The translations under genes were made by a program, and so were the position numbers. This document shows, piece after piece, positions 12,426 to 31,330 of a stretch of DNA of 64,000 nucleotides. The DNA lies in the NCBI GenBank assembly GCA_028023455.1, contig JAQFVV010012398.1:9942682-10006681 (forward strand), in the 5' to 3' direction. Numbering within the stretch: position 1 is the first letter of the stretch; each line of letters begins with the position of its first letter. Below the pieces are notes generated by a model. The model did not search any database and was not told the DNA's origin. It was given only the letters and a program-made list of their open reading frames with translations. The stretch comes from Epiperipatus broadwayi (taxonomy: Eukaryota > Onychophora > Udeonychophora > Euonychophora > Peripatidae).

Positions 12426-12953
12426 AAAACCAGTTGAGATCCATCCCCAGAATCATTAACTAGGTATCAAAAATAATAGAATTAGTAATGGATATCAGAT
12501 GGTCTTAATAGGTATGATTTAGGATTTGCCTTTTTGATTTTTAAAATATCATGGAAAAAACAATACCAAATAATCTAATACCTAGCTTGTAAGACCATCA
12601 AATATGGCAAGCATGACAATAAAATATAAGAATATAGATAACGTGTTGGTGATTGACTCTAAGCCATATGAATGAGATATTATGGTTAGAGTTAAAATTG
12701 TACATTAGCAGATAAATGTCTGTTTGAAGTTATAATGATAAATGTAATAACCTGACACATTTTAGTAATTAAGGCAGGTATTTTCCTAACTTAACTTGGG
12801 TGGGATAAATTATCTATAGTTTGTATTAGAGCAAGATTGTTGTTCAGGATAATAGAATAGCATTTAGAATTTTACTGTTCACATAGATCACATGGCATGG
12901 ATGTCTATATTAAATTCAACAGAAAGTAGACATTTTATTGTTTTTTTCCTTTT

Positions 12954-12961
12954 GGAGGGGG
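12954..12961 (+). promoter_or_regulatory. Candidate polypurine tract
   Basis: GGAGGGGG follows a T-rich stretch and lies three bases before the 'tgtaatgct' start of the LTR piece. In LTR retrotransposons such a tract primes plus-strand synthesis immediately upstream of the 3' LTR. The orientation agrees with the gag relic. Confidence 0.6.
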
Positions 12962-13121
12962 TATTGTAATGCTAGAATGAAGCTCTCAATCTAGAGACAT
13001 TCTGCATTATAATTTATAAAGTTTTTTATTTTATTAAAAAAAAGATAAGTACAATAATATTAATGAATATTTTTTGAGATACAATACTTAATATTTCAGT
13101 TATATTAATTTAAACCATAAA
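12962..13121 (+). mobile_element. 3' LTR fragment
   Basis: About 157 bp starting near 'tgtaatgctagaatgaag', a direct copy of 6,476-6,636. It follows a polypurine tract and a gag relic on the same strand, so a 3' LTR is the natural reading. It is cut off at about 13,121, where the inverted copy of the 'gatcacatg' repeat begins. Confidence 0.65.
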
Positions 13122-13345
13122 ACATCACCCGATCACCATTTGTTATGCTCACACACAGTTCTTCCCAGAGGCAAAACTTTTCATACAGTAGCACTCAGGG
13201 CAAGCTAGAGTAATTAATGGATGCAGAAAGGTTTGTGTATAAAATTCCTATCTAGTGCCTACTCATCCAATATCCCCAGACTAGTTTCTAGTTTGTGGTT
13301 TTCATCAGTAAGGAGCCTTGGATCTAAGAGCATGACACCTAGATC
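13121..13345 (-). repeat. Dispersed repeat family 1, copy 1
   Basis: Minus-strand copy of the family also seen at 14,480 and 52,240. Shared landmarks are 'ggtgatc..gtgatg', 'gcaaaac.....catac.gtag', 'ggtttgtg.ataaaa' and 'ctagt.t..agtttgt'. No coding content or terminal duplication was found. Confidence 0.8.
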
Positions 13346-14479
13346 TTAGGATATAATGCAATCTTCCAGCAGCCACCTTTTACTTCTTTAGTTAACTATA
13401 AAGGTTTGAGTCCAAAATAAAAACAATGTTTTCAAGCTAAGCTCATTAGCTTGTATAGATCTGAACTCAGTTCAGTATCCATACTTTTAGTGTCTTTGGT
13501 TCTTTAATAATCACAGTCACTATAATCCTATTGGCCCAATACACCACATATGATCTTTGTTAAGTAATAGTCAGCATGTGTGAGCTAATATAATAATTAA
13601 GCCTGCTGATTTTTGATTGTGGATCACCCTTATAGCAAACATATATATGCACACATCTGAAATTTGTAAAGTCCCTGTCAAATTCAATTATTATAAAGGG
13701 GACTAAAGTTAACATTGAGGGAAACAAGAATATAATAAACTAAATACTTTGCATACTTATTTTAAAAGGATTAATAATCAGTCAAAACATTTGCTTATTA
13801 TAACTCCAATGTTTAAATCTTAATATTAATGTAAGCTGACATTTAATTGTTAATAAATATTGATGTTAATTGTTAGATTTGTCTAGTACTTGTCTGTTAT
13901 AATATGAAGAAATTATATTAAGATGAAAAATTATTATATTTACTTCTAAGCATAGAAATAAACATAAGAACTTGTCACTGACTAGAAATGAATTTGAAAA
14001 AAAAAAAAAAACTGGAATAGATTCTGAATGAAGAACTCCAGATATAAATAATCTGCCTGTTGAGGTAATCACAAAATAGAAGAAACTATTCAAAAACCTT
14101 TTTCATTTAGTGAAAATTTATTCCAGGGTGGATTAATTCTAAAAATTTTAACACCTCAGAAATCAGTTTAGCTTTTAAAAAATCAAATGCAAGTGATTGT
14201 GATTAATCTAGATCACACATTTCAAAATTCTTAAGACTATTAAAGAAAAGATTTAAAATAAAATTGGAAATAATATTAAAAGGAATTCAATATATATTTC
14301 ATAAAGAAAAAAATACAAGTATTGCAATAGATATTTTGCAGTGTCTAGCAAAATGAATAGTAAAACAAAAAATAACATTAAAAAAAAAATCCTTAAAAAC
14401 TGGTATAATGGCTAGTAATGATTTAGAACTTCAAAAGAGAGTTAACACCTCCAAAAAGACTAAGACAACAACAACAAAA
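13346..14479. other. AT-rich sequence
   Basis: No recognisable gene or element. An A13 run at about 13,998 produces a poly-Phe frame on the minus strand. Confidence 0.5.
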
Positions 14480-14690
14480 AGGTATCAAAACAGGCAAAAC
14501 TCTCCATACAGTAGTGTTACACAATGCCAAAACTAGTCTGGGGATATTGGATGAGTAGGCACTAGATGAGAGTTTTATGCACAAACCTTCTGGCCTCCAT
14601 TGATTACTCTGGTTGGCACTATGGTATGAAGAGTTTTGCCTGTTTTGATAACAGTTATGTGCTAGCATAAGAAATAGTGATCATGTGATG
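14480..14690 (+). repeat. Dispersed repeat family 1, copy 2, with hairpin
   Basis: Contains a foldback of 168 bp (14,483-14,650): 'tatcaaaacaggcaaaactc' at the left pairs with its complement at the right end. The centre carries the segment 'aaaactagtctgggga', shared with the other copies. The right flank 'gtgatcatgtgatgtt' is shared with 52,432, 62,463 and, inverted, 13,121. Looks like a MITE or SINE-like family of unknown class. Confidence 0.8.
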
Positions 14691-15290
14691 TTTAGAGGTT
14701 TTAAAAAAAGGTAAATGAAAGTTATTTTTCAGTCAAGCTTTACTATAAATATCTCTTTAAAATCCTACATTTTATTATCCTATTAATTTCAATATATTTT
14801 TTCTTACCTTATCTGAATTTATCATTATTAACTATATTATTATTTTTAAATTTTTGTTTATACTACAATTTTAATTTATATATGTATGCTATACATCTGA
14901 AAAGCATCTGTGTTATATGTATGTTCACATTCAACAATATTGCACAATATAACAATATGCATTTTAATAAATTATATGTTGGACTATTTCCATCATCTAA
15001 TAATTCGTATGTAATGACTTTAAAAAAATTTAAACTTTATTTTAACTTTCCAAATATATCAACTAATAATAAACAGATTAGAATATAATACAAATGTTTC
15101 AAATGGTATTATTCTCCTCTCGTTTTCATGTAGTGGTGATCAGACTAGTGACAGTATTAGCATGTGAATCAAATTTGGACCATTAGATTCATGAATATTA
15201 AGTTTAATGTAATGCTCTAACCAAATAAAGTATTCTCCCGAAGGCAACAATCAGTAGAAATTTCACATACTTAACTATGAGGGTCCTTCT
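14691..15290. other. AT-rich sequence
   Basis: Nothing recognised. The 68-codon frame at 14,882 has no family resemblance. Confidence 0.5.
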
Positions 15291-15760
15291 GATTTCTTCA
15301 GTTTTTCTTAAGAGCAAGATTAATTAGTGATTTCTAAATATTATGTATTGTAATAGTCTGGGTTTTCCAACAAAAGAGGGGGAACACATCTAACTATGGT
15401 GAGACTTAGGGTCTTTGAGTAGGATGCTGAGACTGATGTGATGAAGTAACTAACCATGATCATATTCACCTCCATGATTTCTTCACTTTTTCTTAAGAGC
15501 AAGATTAATTAGTGTTTTCTTGACATATGATCAGACCTAGGGTCTTTGTGTAGATGCTGAGCATGATGTGATGAAGTAACTAACCAATGATTATATCCAC
15601 CTCCAATGGGCTAGCTCTAAGTTTTCTCATTAAATCTAGATATAATTTAGGCTAGTTCATTCATACCTCACCCCTCTTTTGGATTCCATTATGTCTCAGT
15701 ATTCGAGCTCAGGGAGAATATTGCCTTTGACTCTCTTCAGGGATGAATTTACTTAATGTA
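15291..15760 (+). repeat. Dispersed repeat family 2 with internal tandem duplication
   Basis: The segment 'cttaagagcaagattaatta' occurs at about 15,308 and 15,493. The segment with 'agggtcttt' and 'gatgtgatgaagtaactaac' occurs at about 15,408 and 15,539. The end, 'ttcgagctcaggg' followed by 'gactctcttcaggg', is shared with 60,600-60,862. I associate this ending with an abundant cephalopod repeat, from memory only. Confidence 0.75.
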
Positions 15761-18700
15761 TCAACTCTGTTTTCATGACCTAAGATATATCCAACCCTAC
15801 TGCAGGGTTATGTGTTATAATAATCTGTATGTGTGTGCATCTATATATTTAATCAATTAAATTAATGAGTGAGTATATGAACAAAATAGTGTAAATTCTG
15901 ACTCCACAACATATTACAATTGACTTCTATGCACATTTTGATATACAAGGAGGGAGGGTAATTGCTTTAGAAATTTTTTATAAATTACATTAAGAAATAT
16001 TTTCTTGACATCTTTCTTCCAGAAACTACTATTTGTTATATTAATTTAACCATCACATTAATTAAATCAAAGGTGACTGCCCAAATTTATATGATATACA
16101 TATGTACCTTCATAAAAAATAAAATGTGCTTTTGCAATAATTTTATTTATATTAACCCTTATATATCATTTAAATTATATTTATATTTTCACCTGTTAAG
16201 GATCCAACTCCACCCTCTTATTTGAAAAAAACTTAGTAAAAACTTCCATATTTGGACATATTTTTACAATTAAACCTGTTTTCTATAGCATATAAACTTT
16301 CAAACAATAGACATTCTAAAAGTTATTAATTGAAGTTTATAAAATAGAAAAATAAAATACTAAACAAAGTTAGTGTTTGATATTACTGATATATAATTTT
16401 ATATATTCAAGAAATTAACAGAATGAAATTTTAGATATTTGAATTTCATTTTTTAAATAAAAAGATAGGATTACTTATCCTTTTTAAATATATATATTAA
16501 ATTTAAACATTTAATTTATTATTACTAAAAAAAATTTAAAAAATATTTCTTTACCAGTATTGACAAAAGACCATATTTATCACACAATAAAAACTGCTTC
16601 CACTTTATCATAATAAACTTTATATTACTTGTCCTCTAAAAAATAAATGTTTTTAAATAAAATCTAATTATAGCCACACAAATTTTTGGTTTAAAGTAAA
16701 AATTTCATAAAAATATTTGCATAAATAACTTTTAATATATAAACAAATAACTAAAAATTATAATTTTTCTTTTCAAAGATGAAAAATTAAAAAATTCACC
16801 TGAGATAAAACACTCAACCAATTGGAAATTGTCATTTCTATTGAGATCAAAAGTGAACAGCTATAATATCCTTGTTATGAAATTATATATTGTAATTTCC
16901 TAAAAATTAATCTGATGCTGACAACTTCAGATTTTTTTCAAAGTGATTTCCATGATAAAATATAACTGCACATGGTAATCTAAGATTATATATAAGCTCA
17001 AAACAATGAAAAAAAGATATAATGATCACAGCACAAAACCAAAATTATGCAGTACTGTCATGACTATAATAGAACATGTTAATGATTAAATCTTTATTAA
17101 AGATTATATTTGCTAGAAATATAATTTTTCCAAAAGAAAAAATTCTTAAAAATATTTTAATTTTGTAAATATAAAAAGTAATAAACAGAATGATGCAACC
17201 AGAACAATAGCTTTTGTTGTTTCATGATTGCAAATAAAAATATTATTCTGAACAAAATATAATTTATTTGAACTCCATTCATAAGAACACATAAAGAAAC
17301 AAAATTGTTTTAAAAATTAAAATTTCATTTATAATTATTTTTAAATGTGCTACTATAATGAATATGAAGACATTCCTTTTTTAAGGCATAGATTATTACA
17401 TTTCTTTTCACCTATCTTTTTTAAATATAGGGGACAAATTCTCTATAAGAGTGCCTGGTATTTCAAATCTTATATTTTTTAAAAACAAATATTTCTGAAT
17501 AAAATCTTTAATCATAAATATTCTTATTAAAAAATAAATATTTTCACAAATATTTTCCAAAAACAATCATAAATATATAAACAAAACCACAAGCACTCTT
17601 AAAAATTCTTACAAGAGTTCTTGATCTTGGGAGCAAAAAAACTATCAATTAAGAATGTTACTGGTTTCCTTGTATTAAACTTATCTATATAATAATAACA
17701 TCTGGAGATTTTTTTTTTTTAAATTAATAAATGAATATATATTTTAGTTTCAATTTTTGACAAAAATACATGCAAACAGAAAAATAAATGCTAAAGATAG
17801 CAGCAAGAAATTTAAACTGAAACACCAATTAATGCAATACAACACTTTGATTAATTCTGGGTAAGAATTAACATGAACATATAAAAATAATCCATCCTAA
17901 AGTTTTATTAACATCAATTCACATTTATTTTAAAATTTGTATTTTAATGCTGCTGAAAAAAACCATAGCTTCAACAAAATACCCAAAATGCTCTTAATTA
18001 TAATGTACATATTATTTTTAAATAATCTTTAGTCACCCCCTCCCCCATATTCAATATTATTATTTTTACTGCTTAATACAGGTAGACATTATTTCTTAAT
18101 TCTTATAGGTATAATTTCTAATAGTCTTTACACTCATTTCATCTCAATATTATATGATTTCAGACTTTCACAAATCCAAAGTTTGTTTTAAAAACTTTTC
18201 CAATTTTCACAGTTGCATTTTAATGTCTGAGATCAAATTTGATACTCTTGAGTTTTGGTCATTTTATTCTCTTTGCAGGTAAAACAAGAACTTCCATACC
18301 CATTTTTTTCTGAGAGAAAAAACAAATCCTCTGCTACCTTCAAAGCCATTAGGGGCTTCTTTCATAGCACCAACATTAATCATTTTATTCTATTTGCATT
18401 AAATCCTAGAGGTCTTACAATTTTTTTTTGTTAATTTATACAATTTATGCACTATCTATTGTTTTCAATTGGTTTCTTTATTCCATTTTTTTTTTTAAAT
18501 GCAGCTGAATTAAAGAGTTATTTTTTTAAATTATTGTTTCTGGTGTTAATATCATGAAAATTGTTTAGAAATTTACAATAACAGCCATCTGTGATATTTA
18601 AAAATACTTAAATAAATCACTGCAGGATAAAAAATTCTTCAGCATTCCTGACAAAAACACAATGAAGAAAAAGACAATTATCTTACTAATCAAACACCAG

Positions 18701-18799
18701 GTGCTTAGAATTTATGATTTGGCTTCATTATTTTATCCTCTGCATAACAGTATTTATATACTAATATATCAACCAATAACTGAATAAATAGAGAAGTAC
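15761..18799. other. AT-rich sequence without recognisable elements
   Basis: Long A/T-rich stretch with many short runs. No frame, repeat pair or RNA gene that I could support. Confidence 0.5.
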
Positions 18800-19249
18800 A
18801 TTGTCTATTAATTAGCTATCTGAAAGGAATTAAGCTTGCCTGGAAGCTGAAAAAATACCAAAGATTCACCAGTATTTTAAACTCAATTATAAACATATGT
18901 GATAATTAACATTTTCATTGTAGAAATACAAATAATTAAACAGATATTAAATTTATATCATAACTATCCACCAATATATGACATCCTTTCTCATTGTATA
19001 TGTATTTCATGAATACTCATGTAGATTGTCTATTAATTGGCTACCTGAAAGAAAAATCCTAAGCTTGCCTGTAAATGCCAAAGATTCATCAATAATTTTA
19101 AACCCAAGTCTACACATATATAGGTGATAATTAAACTTTTCACTGTAGAAATATAAATAATTAAACAGATATTAAATTTATATCACAACTATCCACCAAT
19201 ATATAAGATGAGGCCATTCTTTCTCACTATATATGTATTTCATGCACTA
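18800..19249 (+). repeat. 225-bp tandem duplication
   Basis: Two units, 18,800-19,024 and 19,025-19,249. Both start 'attgtctattaatt.gct' and contain 'aagcttgcctg', 'ataattaaacagatattaaa' and 'actatccaccaatatat'. Divergence of perhaps 10-15% plus small indels indicates an old duplication. There is no coding content. Confidence 0.9.
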
Positions 19250-19521
19250 CTAGCTCATCAGATAAGCAAAGTTTGAAACAATTGACAATTCGATAATTAT
19301 ATATACATATAGATTCATTCTGACTGAATTTATTTGCTTCTCTACTGTGTTTTATTCTTCAATACAACACCAACACAAATTTTCCAAAAAGCTAATCATT
19401 CCAGATGAAGAAAATTCAGCAATCAATAAACTTAATCAATATTGCTGTTAATTTAGGTCGACATATCAATTTTTATTGCATTTTACAAATAAATTAAATA
19501 ATCATATGACTTTATTATTAG

Positions 19522-19600
19522 GGAGTTCATGAGAAGTTCGAGCGCCGGAAATGACAGCGTGGGCTGCAATCCATTGATCTTGAGCTACAATCTGCAATAA
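19522..19600 (+). other. Possible terminal coding exon (weak)
   Basis: A small G+C-richer island preceded by 'tttattattag', usable as a splice acceptor. From 19,523 one frame stays open for 25 codons to a TAA at 19,598-19,600 and includes the run GNDSVGCNPLILSYNLQ. The minus strand also has a short open frame. I do not recognise the peptide, and the upstream exons that such a gene needs were not found. It is listed because composition and complexity differ from the surroundings. Confidence 0.2.
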
Positions 19601-20035
19601 CTACATAGAGCATTGGAATGAATCATTTCTAATTTAAAAAATAATGAAGCCCCTTATAACACCAGACATAAATGCTCTTTTTAATATCTCTTCAATATAA
19701 ACATTAAACATAGCTTAAATAAAAAAAACTATAAGCAAAGCTTGAATATTTTTTAAGTTTATTTGTTCACTTTTTAATAATAATAATGTTTGTCTTTTAA
19801 GATAGTAAAATAATGAAATACCATCACTGTTAGTTAATCCTCTTCAATTACACAAGAAACGAATATACCATAAAAGCAAGCGTTCTAATCCAAAATTCTC
19901 AAGAAGACTTGAGAAAAAAAAATGCAAGAAAGTAATCTTGAATTATTATTGCATGTTTGGAAAAAAATAAAATATGTACTAAAGAAACACTATCTTCTGG
20001 CAGATTAACTCCTTTTATCCCGAATGGTCAGAGGT

Positions 20036-20052
20036 GTTGCTACCATAGCAAC
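20036..20052. promoter_or_regulatory. RFX-type X-box-like palindrome
   Basis: Perfect inverted half sites GTTGCTA / TAGCAAC separated by CCA. RFX factors bind paired GTTRCY half sites with a short spacer. It lies in a G+C-richer patch (about 20,000-20,200) that also holds CCAAT at 20,090-20,094 and an inverted CCAAT (ATTGG) near 20,160. No transcript start or coding exon is evident next to it. Confidence 0.35.
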
Positions 20053-20204
20053 AAACATGAAATCTTTCTCCTTTCTTCGTAATTGACCAATAATTCTTTC
20101 CTTTTAAGACACAATAGCTGGTCCACAGCAGTACCCCCTTCTCATTTCTCCTGACTGATTATTGGTGAGACTGCAGAGGAATATAGAATAAACCTAAGGC
20201 AATA

Positions 20205-27042
<6,838 letters not shown>

Positions 27043-27139
27043 AAATGAATACACCAAACTTCTTTTGAAAACTTGTTTTTTATATGATTATTATAAAAAT
27101 AAAAAAGAACTTTTAAACCGAAGTTTGGTGTATTCATTT
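27043..27139. repeat. Hairpin with perfect 20-bp arms
   Basis: 'aaatgaatacaccaaacttc' at 27,043-27,062 is exactly complementary to 27,120-27,139, with a 57-bp loop. It could be a tiny MITE. The loop is too long for a normal microRNA precursor. Confidence 0.85.
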
Positions 27140-28855
27140 TTATATATGGAAAATTATGAACTATTTTTGAAAAAAAAACAACAACAACTGTGTAGATGAT
27201 ATTTTAAAATTTTACATTCTTATATGGGTGTATATATATATATATATATATGCAAACATGTTTCAGTTATTTTATGAATATGAGATTATTAAAAATATAA
27301 TTTTATTTTTTTAAATATTCTGTTGTTGAAATTAAAAAAAAGATATATTGTTTGGGATGTTAAATTTATTCAAATGAACTATAATTAAAGTGCAATATTT
27401 ATCTTTTAATTAAGTAAAAGGGTAAACTTTGAGTAACATATTAATGACAGTATCTAAGTTAATGACCTCAATAATACATAAACAAAGAATATATAAGCCA
27501 GTGATTTTAAGTTGAGACACTTAGTTATTTGTCTCTCTCTATATATGTACAGTATATCTCTATCAGTTCAGTTAAAATAATGTGTTAAACATCAATTTTT
27601 ATTAAACAGTGATATAAATATATATTTTAGAATGTCTTATTTGAACTACAATATAATGGAAATCTAATCAGGATAATTAACATTTGCTTCAAAGACAACT
27701 TAATCTTTGAGAGGTACTTGAAATAACAACTAAATTGGAATTTGTTGTTTTCAAGCACTCTGGAATTTTTTTTTTTTTGTTAAAATGTTTATTGAAAACA
27801 TCTGAGTTAATACATATATGTGTCTAGTATATAGGATTGTACCAACAAATTAGTAATTTGTCAAAGTTAAAATATAAATAATTATTTAATAAGTGGAATA
27901 ATTAAGTTATAAAATACTGATAAAATTTAACTTACTATGTGTTAATATATAGGTGTCTGATGCCAACAAAAGAATAAATAATTTGCTAAAGATTATAACT
28001 TCAAATGAGATAACTATAATTTTAACAAGAGATAATACTTATTAATATCAACTAGTGTGAAATCTTCCCATGATTCATTAAGAATTAGGTTGCTAAATAA
28101 ACTAGATACTTTCAAAAAAAAATAGCTGTTTTAAAATATCATTGCTTTACACTCTTCTATGAGTTTTCTCCATGGGAGATAATTAAACAGTTGAACTTTT
28201 ATGTATACACCTTGATCAATATCTTATCATTTTATAAGACATTGTATGGTTTTATTTATATTATTTGTATTATTATTGTGGTTTTAAAAGGTATTTAATG
28301 TATATAGATGTGAGTGAATATATATATTAACTAAAAAAAAAAAAAGATAATTTTACTTTACATTGGAATCAGCATAATACATTTTATTTAATAATTTGCT
28401 TGCTAATAAATGTTCAGAAGGCAAACTACAGCAAATTAATATATATATATATATTGTCTATTAGAGGCAATAGATAAATGAATATTTTCTTGTGGTTTGA
28501 GAAAGAATGTTTAATGTCTTGCATCATTTCATAGTCTAAACAAATATATTCTATGATACCTAAATTTAAATTATTATAGCATATTTACTAATTGTTTTAT
28601 TAATTTTTATAAATAAAATTATTATTATTTATTAAATTTGAGTTAAGAGTCCTATTCAAATTAATCGATATATGATATAGTAATCATGACTTAGATTCTC
28701 ACTGCAGACATAAACATATAAAATCTAATTAGCAAATAGTATAAATTTTATTATGGTATTTAAGTTCAGTAATGATTAAAAGTGTGTCTAATGTTTTATG
28801 AACATCCATTGTATAAGAGCTAGTTAATAAATTATTATAAATTTTTATATAATCA

Positions 28856-29595
28856 CTAGCTGTACCCGGCCACACGTTGCTGTGACTCAGTCTGGTTAAA
28901 TGGTAAAGAAAAGAGAAAGTGCATGTTTCTAATATGTTTAATTTCACAATGCTTGTGGGTATACAATATTTTTTGTTGTTCCATTGTCTGTGCAGATATA
29001 GAGATTGTTTGGTTTGCCAACTCTAGAGCATGCAACATATAATTGTCCATGTGAGAAGCAATCCATGTCAAGATCTAAACTGCACAATTCTAATGATTGG
29101 CCCTCAGCTATGTTGATGGTGATTGTAAATGCCAATTGAATTGGGAATTGCAATCTCTTAAATTGAAATGGCATATCCGTTGGAATTATAGGAATGCAAG
29201 AAATGAGGACATCTTCACCTTTGAAAGGTCCTGTCAAGATTGTTGTTTCTATGACATTGCTCATTAATTTTTTTACTGCAAGCCATGTGTCATTGCAAAG
29301 CTTTGGCTGGTTGATATTTCACAACATGATAATTGGCATGCTGATTTTCAATTACAGTATGTGTGTGTGGTAACATCCCTGGCAGATCGAGTGAAAAACA
29401 AAATACAAAACAATGAAAAAAATAAACTATACTCATGAAATTACCTGTCATGGGTGTAAAATCTATATAATAGTAGGTATATAAATGCATGTATTCGAAT
29501 GCAACTTTGTGTCAAAATTTCAAAGCAATCGGTGAAGAACTTTCGGAAATTTAAGATTTTGAACAAATGAACATTTACATTTTTATTTATATAGA
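28856..29595 (-). mobile_element. Deleted Helitron with both termini and helicase C-terminus
   Basis: On the minus strand the element begins TCTATATAAATAAAAATG at 29,595 and ends GGCCGGGTACAGCTAG at 28,856. The bases outside are A and T, as expected for Helitron insertion between A and T with no target duplication. A small hairpin (CACA..TGTG, about 28,869-28,882) precedes the end. Between the termini, a frame from 29,264 to 28,944 encodes the last ~100 residues of the Rep/helicase protein, continuous with a broken upstream piece ('INQPKLCN..'). It contains QLAFTITINIAEGQSLEL, the Pif1-like helicase motif V/VI region, where the usual K/S-Q-G is IAEGQ. CFSHGQLYVACSRVGKP and IVYPQAL follow. The Rep domain and most helicase motifs are missing, so the copy is non-autonomous (740 bp). 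Confidence 0.93.
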
Positions 29596-30270
29596 TTAAG
29601 TTTAATAACATTATTTATTCATTAATATAATATACACTCACCATATAATAATAAAAGGGGTTATTTATAAATTAATATCATTATAAACTATTAATTTATA
29701 TATCTCATAAATTTTCAAATGCATTATTTTATATTGAGTAGATAATATTGGCATTCAATCAGGTTGATATTTATATAATATATAAATATTATTCATAAAT
29801 TTTAAACATTATTCCAATATAGATTTTGGATTTTTTTATTGCCAGTGCTTGCTTAAGCTTTGCTTATTTTATTCCATTACAGATTTAGTTTACTTAATTT
29901 ATATAACACTATTAATTTTAGCTAGCCTATTTATATTATTATAAATTTGATTTTATGCAATTAATACTATTATAAATTTTAACTTTATACAATTGGTAGG
30001 GCATATAAAACTAAACAGTGCATATGATCAAGTTATTCTGTTACAAGATTTTAGTATTCATATGAGTTGGTATTTTATTATAATAAAAGATTAATTGAAC
30101 CTTTCTTTATTTTGTACTGTTACAGATTTACCTTGTTCAGAGACTTGGCACATTAACAAGAGGAATTCTCATGTTTTCATTTTTATACTGATACAAACTT
30201 GGTGTTCAGAGTTAAAGCATATTTCTTTCTTTATTGTTGATTTTTCTTATGTTACAGATTTCGCTGCCAT

Positions 30271-30272
<2 letters not shown>
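29596..30272. other. AT-rich sequence
   Basis: Nothing recognised between the Helitron and the (AT)n tract. Confidence 0.5.

Positions 30273-30345
<73 letters not shown>
30273..30345. repeat. (AT)n microsatellite, imperfect
   Basis: Two AT tracts separated by 'gatatata'. It accounts for the Ile-Tyr frames on both strands here. Confidence 0.95.
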
Positions 30346-30350
<5 letters not shown>

Positions 30351-31139
30351 TCATATTGCATGGGGCTTTGTACTATGCTTAAATTGGACATGATTGTATG
30401 GGAAAGTACTGTATTTTCCTCCTGCATTCTAAAGTTATTTATTCAAAATATACAAAAAACATTTAAAAATAGATTAATCTAAATTAAATTCATTAATAAT
30501 CCAGAATCAAAGAATGTTCTTTTACATGTGGAAATAAAAAGTGTTTAAAATTACAAACATATTATTATCACAAAACTGAAGCAAAAATAATGAAACCACA
30601 AATTTAAATGGTGCACCATTGAACAATTTTATTTGTAAAAATAAAAACTGAGTTAGTTAATAGGATGCAAAAACATGTTTAAACTGTTACGTAATTAAAT
30701 AAAAAGAGTTTACACACTATGATTTAAGAATCATTACATCACAAAATAATTTTACTTCTAAGAGAAAACAAAAAAAAAAAAAAACACTTTGTTAAAATTT
30801 AGGACATTATATCCAGATAGAATGATTTTATACACATCACCATTACATCCACTAATTTTATTTTAATTAATTACTTTAATTTACACTTATGGACATGTGT
30901 GCGCATATTTGATTATGTAAACTGAGCAGAATTATTTCTTGTCACATTAACTGCATGATAACATAGTTGTTAAATAGAAATTAAGCTACTAGGTTAAACT
31001 TATTAAAAGATTTACATACATGAAATGATTATGTGACAAAGTTTAAGATAATTTAATAATAATAAAAATGTTTAATTTTTATTATGCATAGTTGAAAAAA
31101 GGGGCAATACCCTTTTTTCTTGTGTAATTTCATTTTTTA

Positions 31140-31330
31140 AAGAATATTTTATTTTTCAAAAAATAAAAAACAAGAAAGAAATTACGACCTTCATTTCTGA
31201 AAAAATTAAAATATATTTTTCAATTAATGTATACACAGAATGTTTTATTTTTCAAACATTAAAAATAAAACAGAAAATTAAGACCCTATCTAAGAAGAAA
31301 TTAAGTTATTTTTCAATTATTCTATAAATA
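31140..31330 (+). repeat. ~97-bp tandem duplication
   Basis: 'agaatattttatttttcaaa' at 31,141 recurs as 'agaatgttttatttttcaaa' at 31,237. Each is followed by 'aaa..aagac/gacct' and 'ttttcaatta' landmarks. Diverged; non-coding. Confidence 0.7.
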
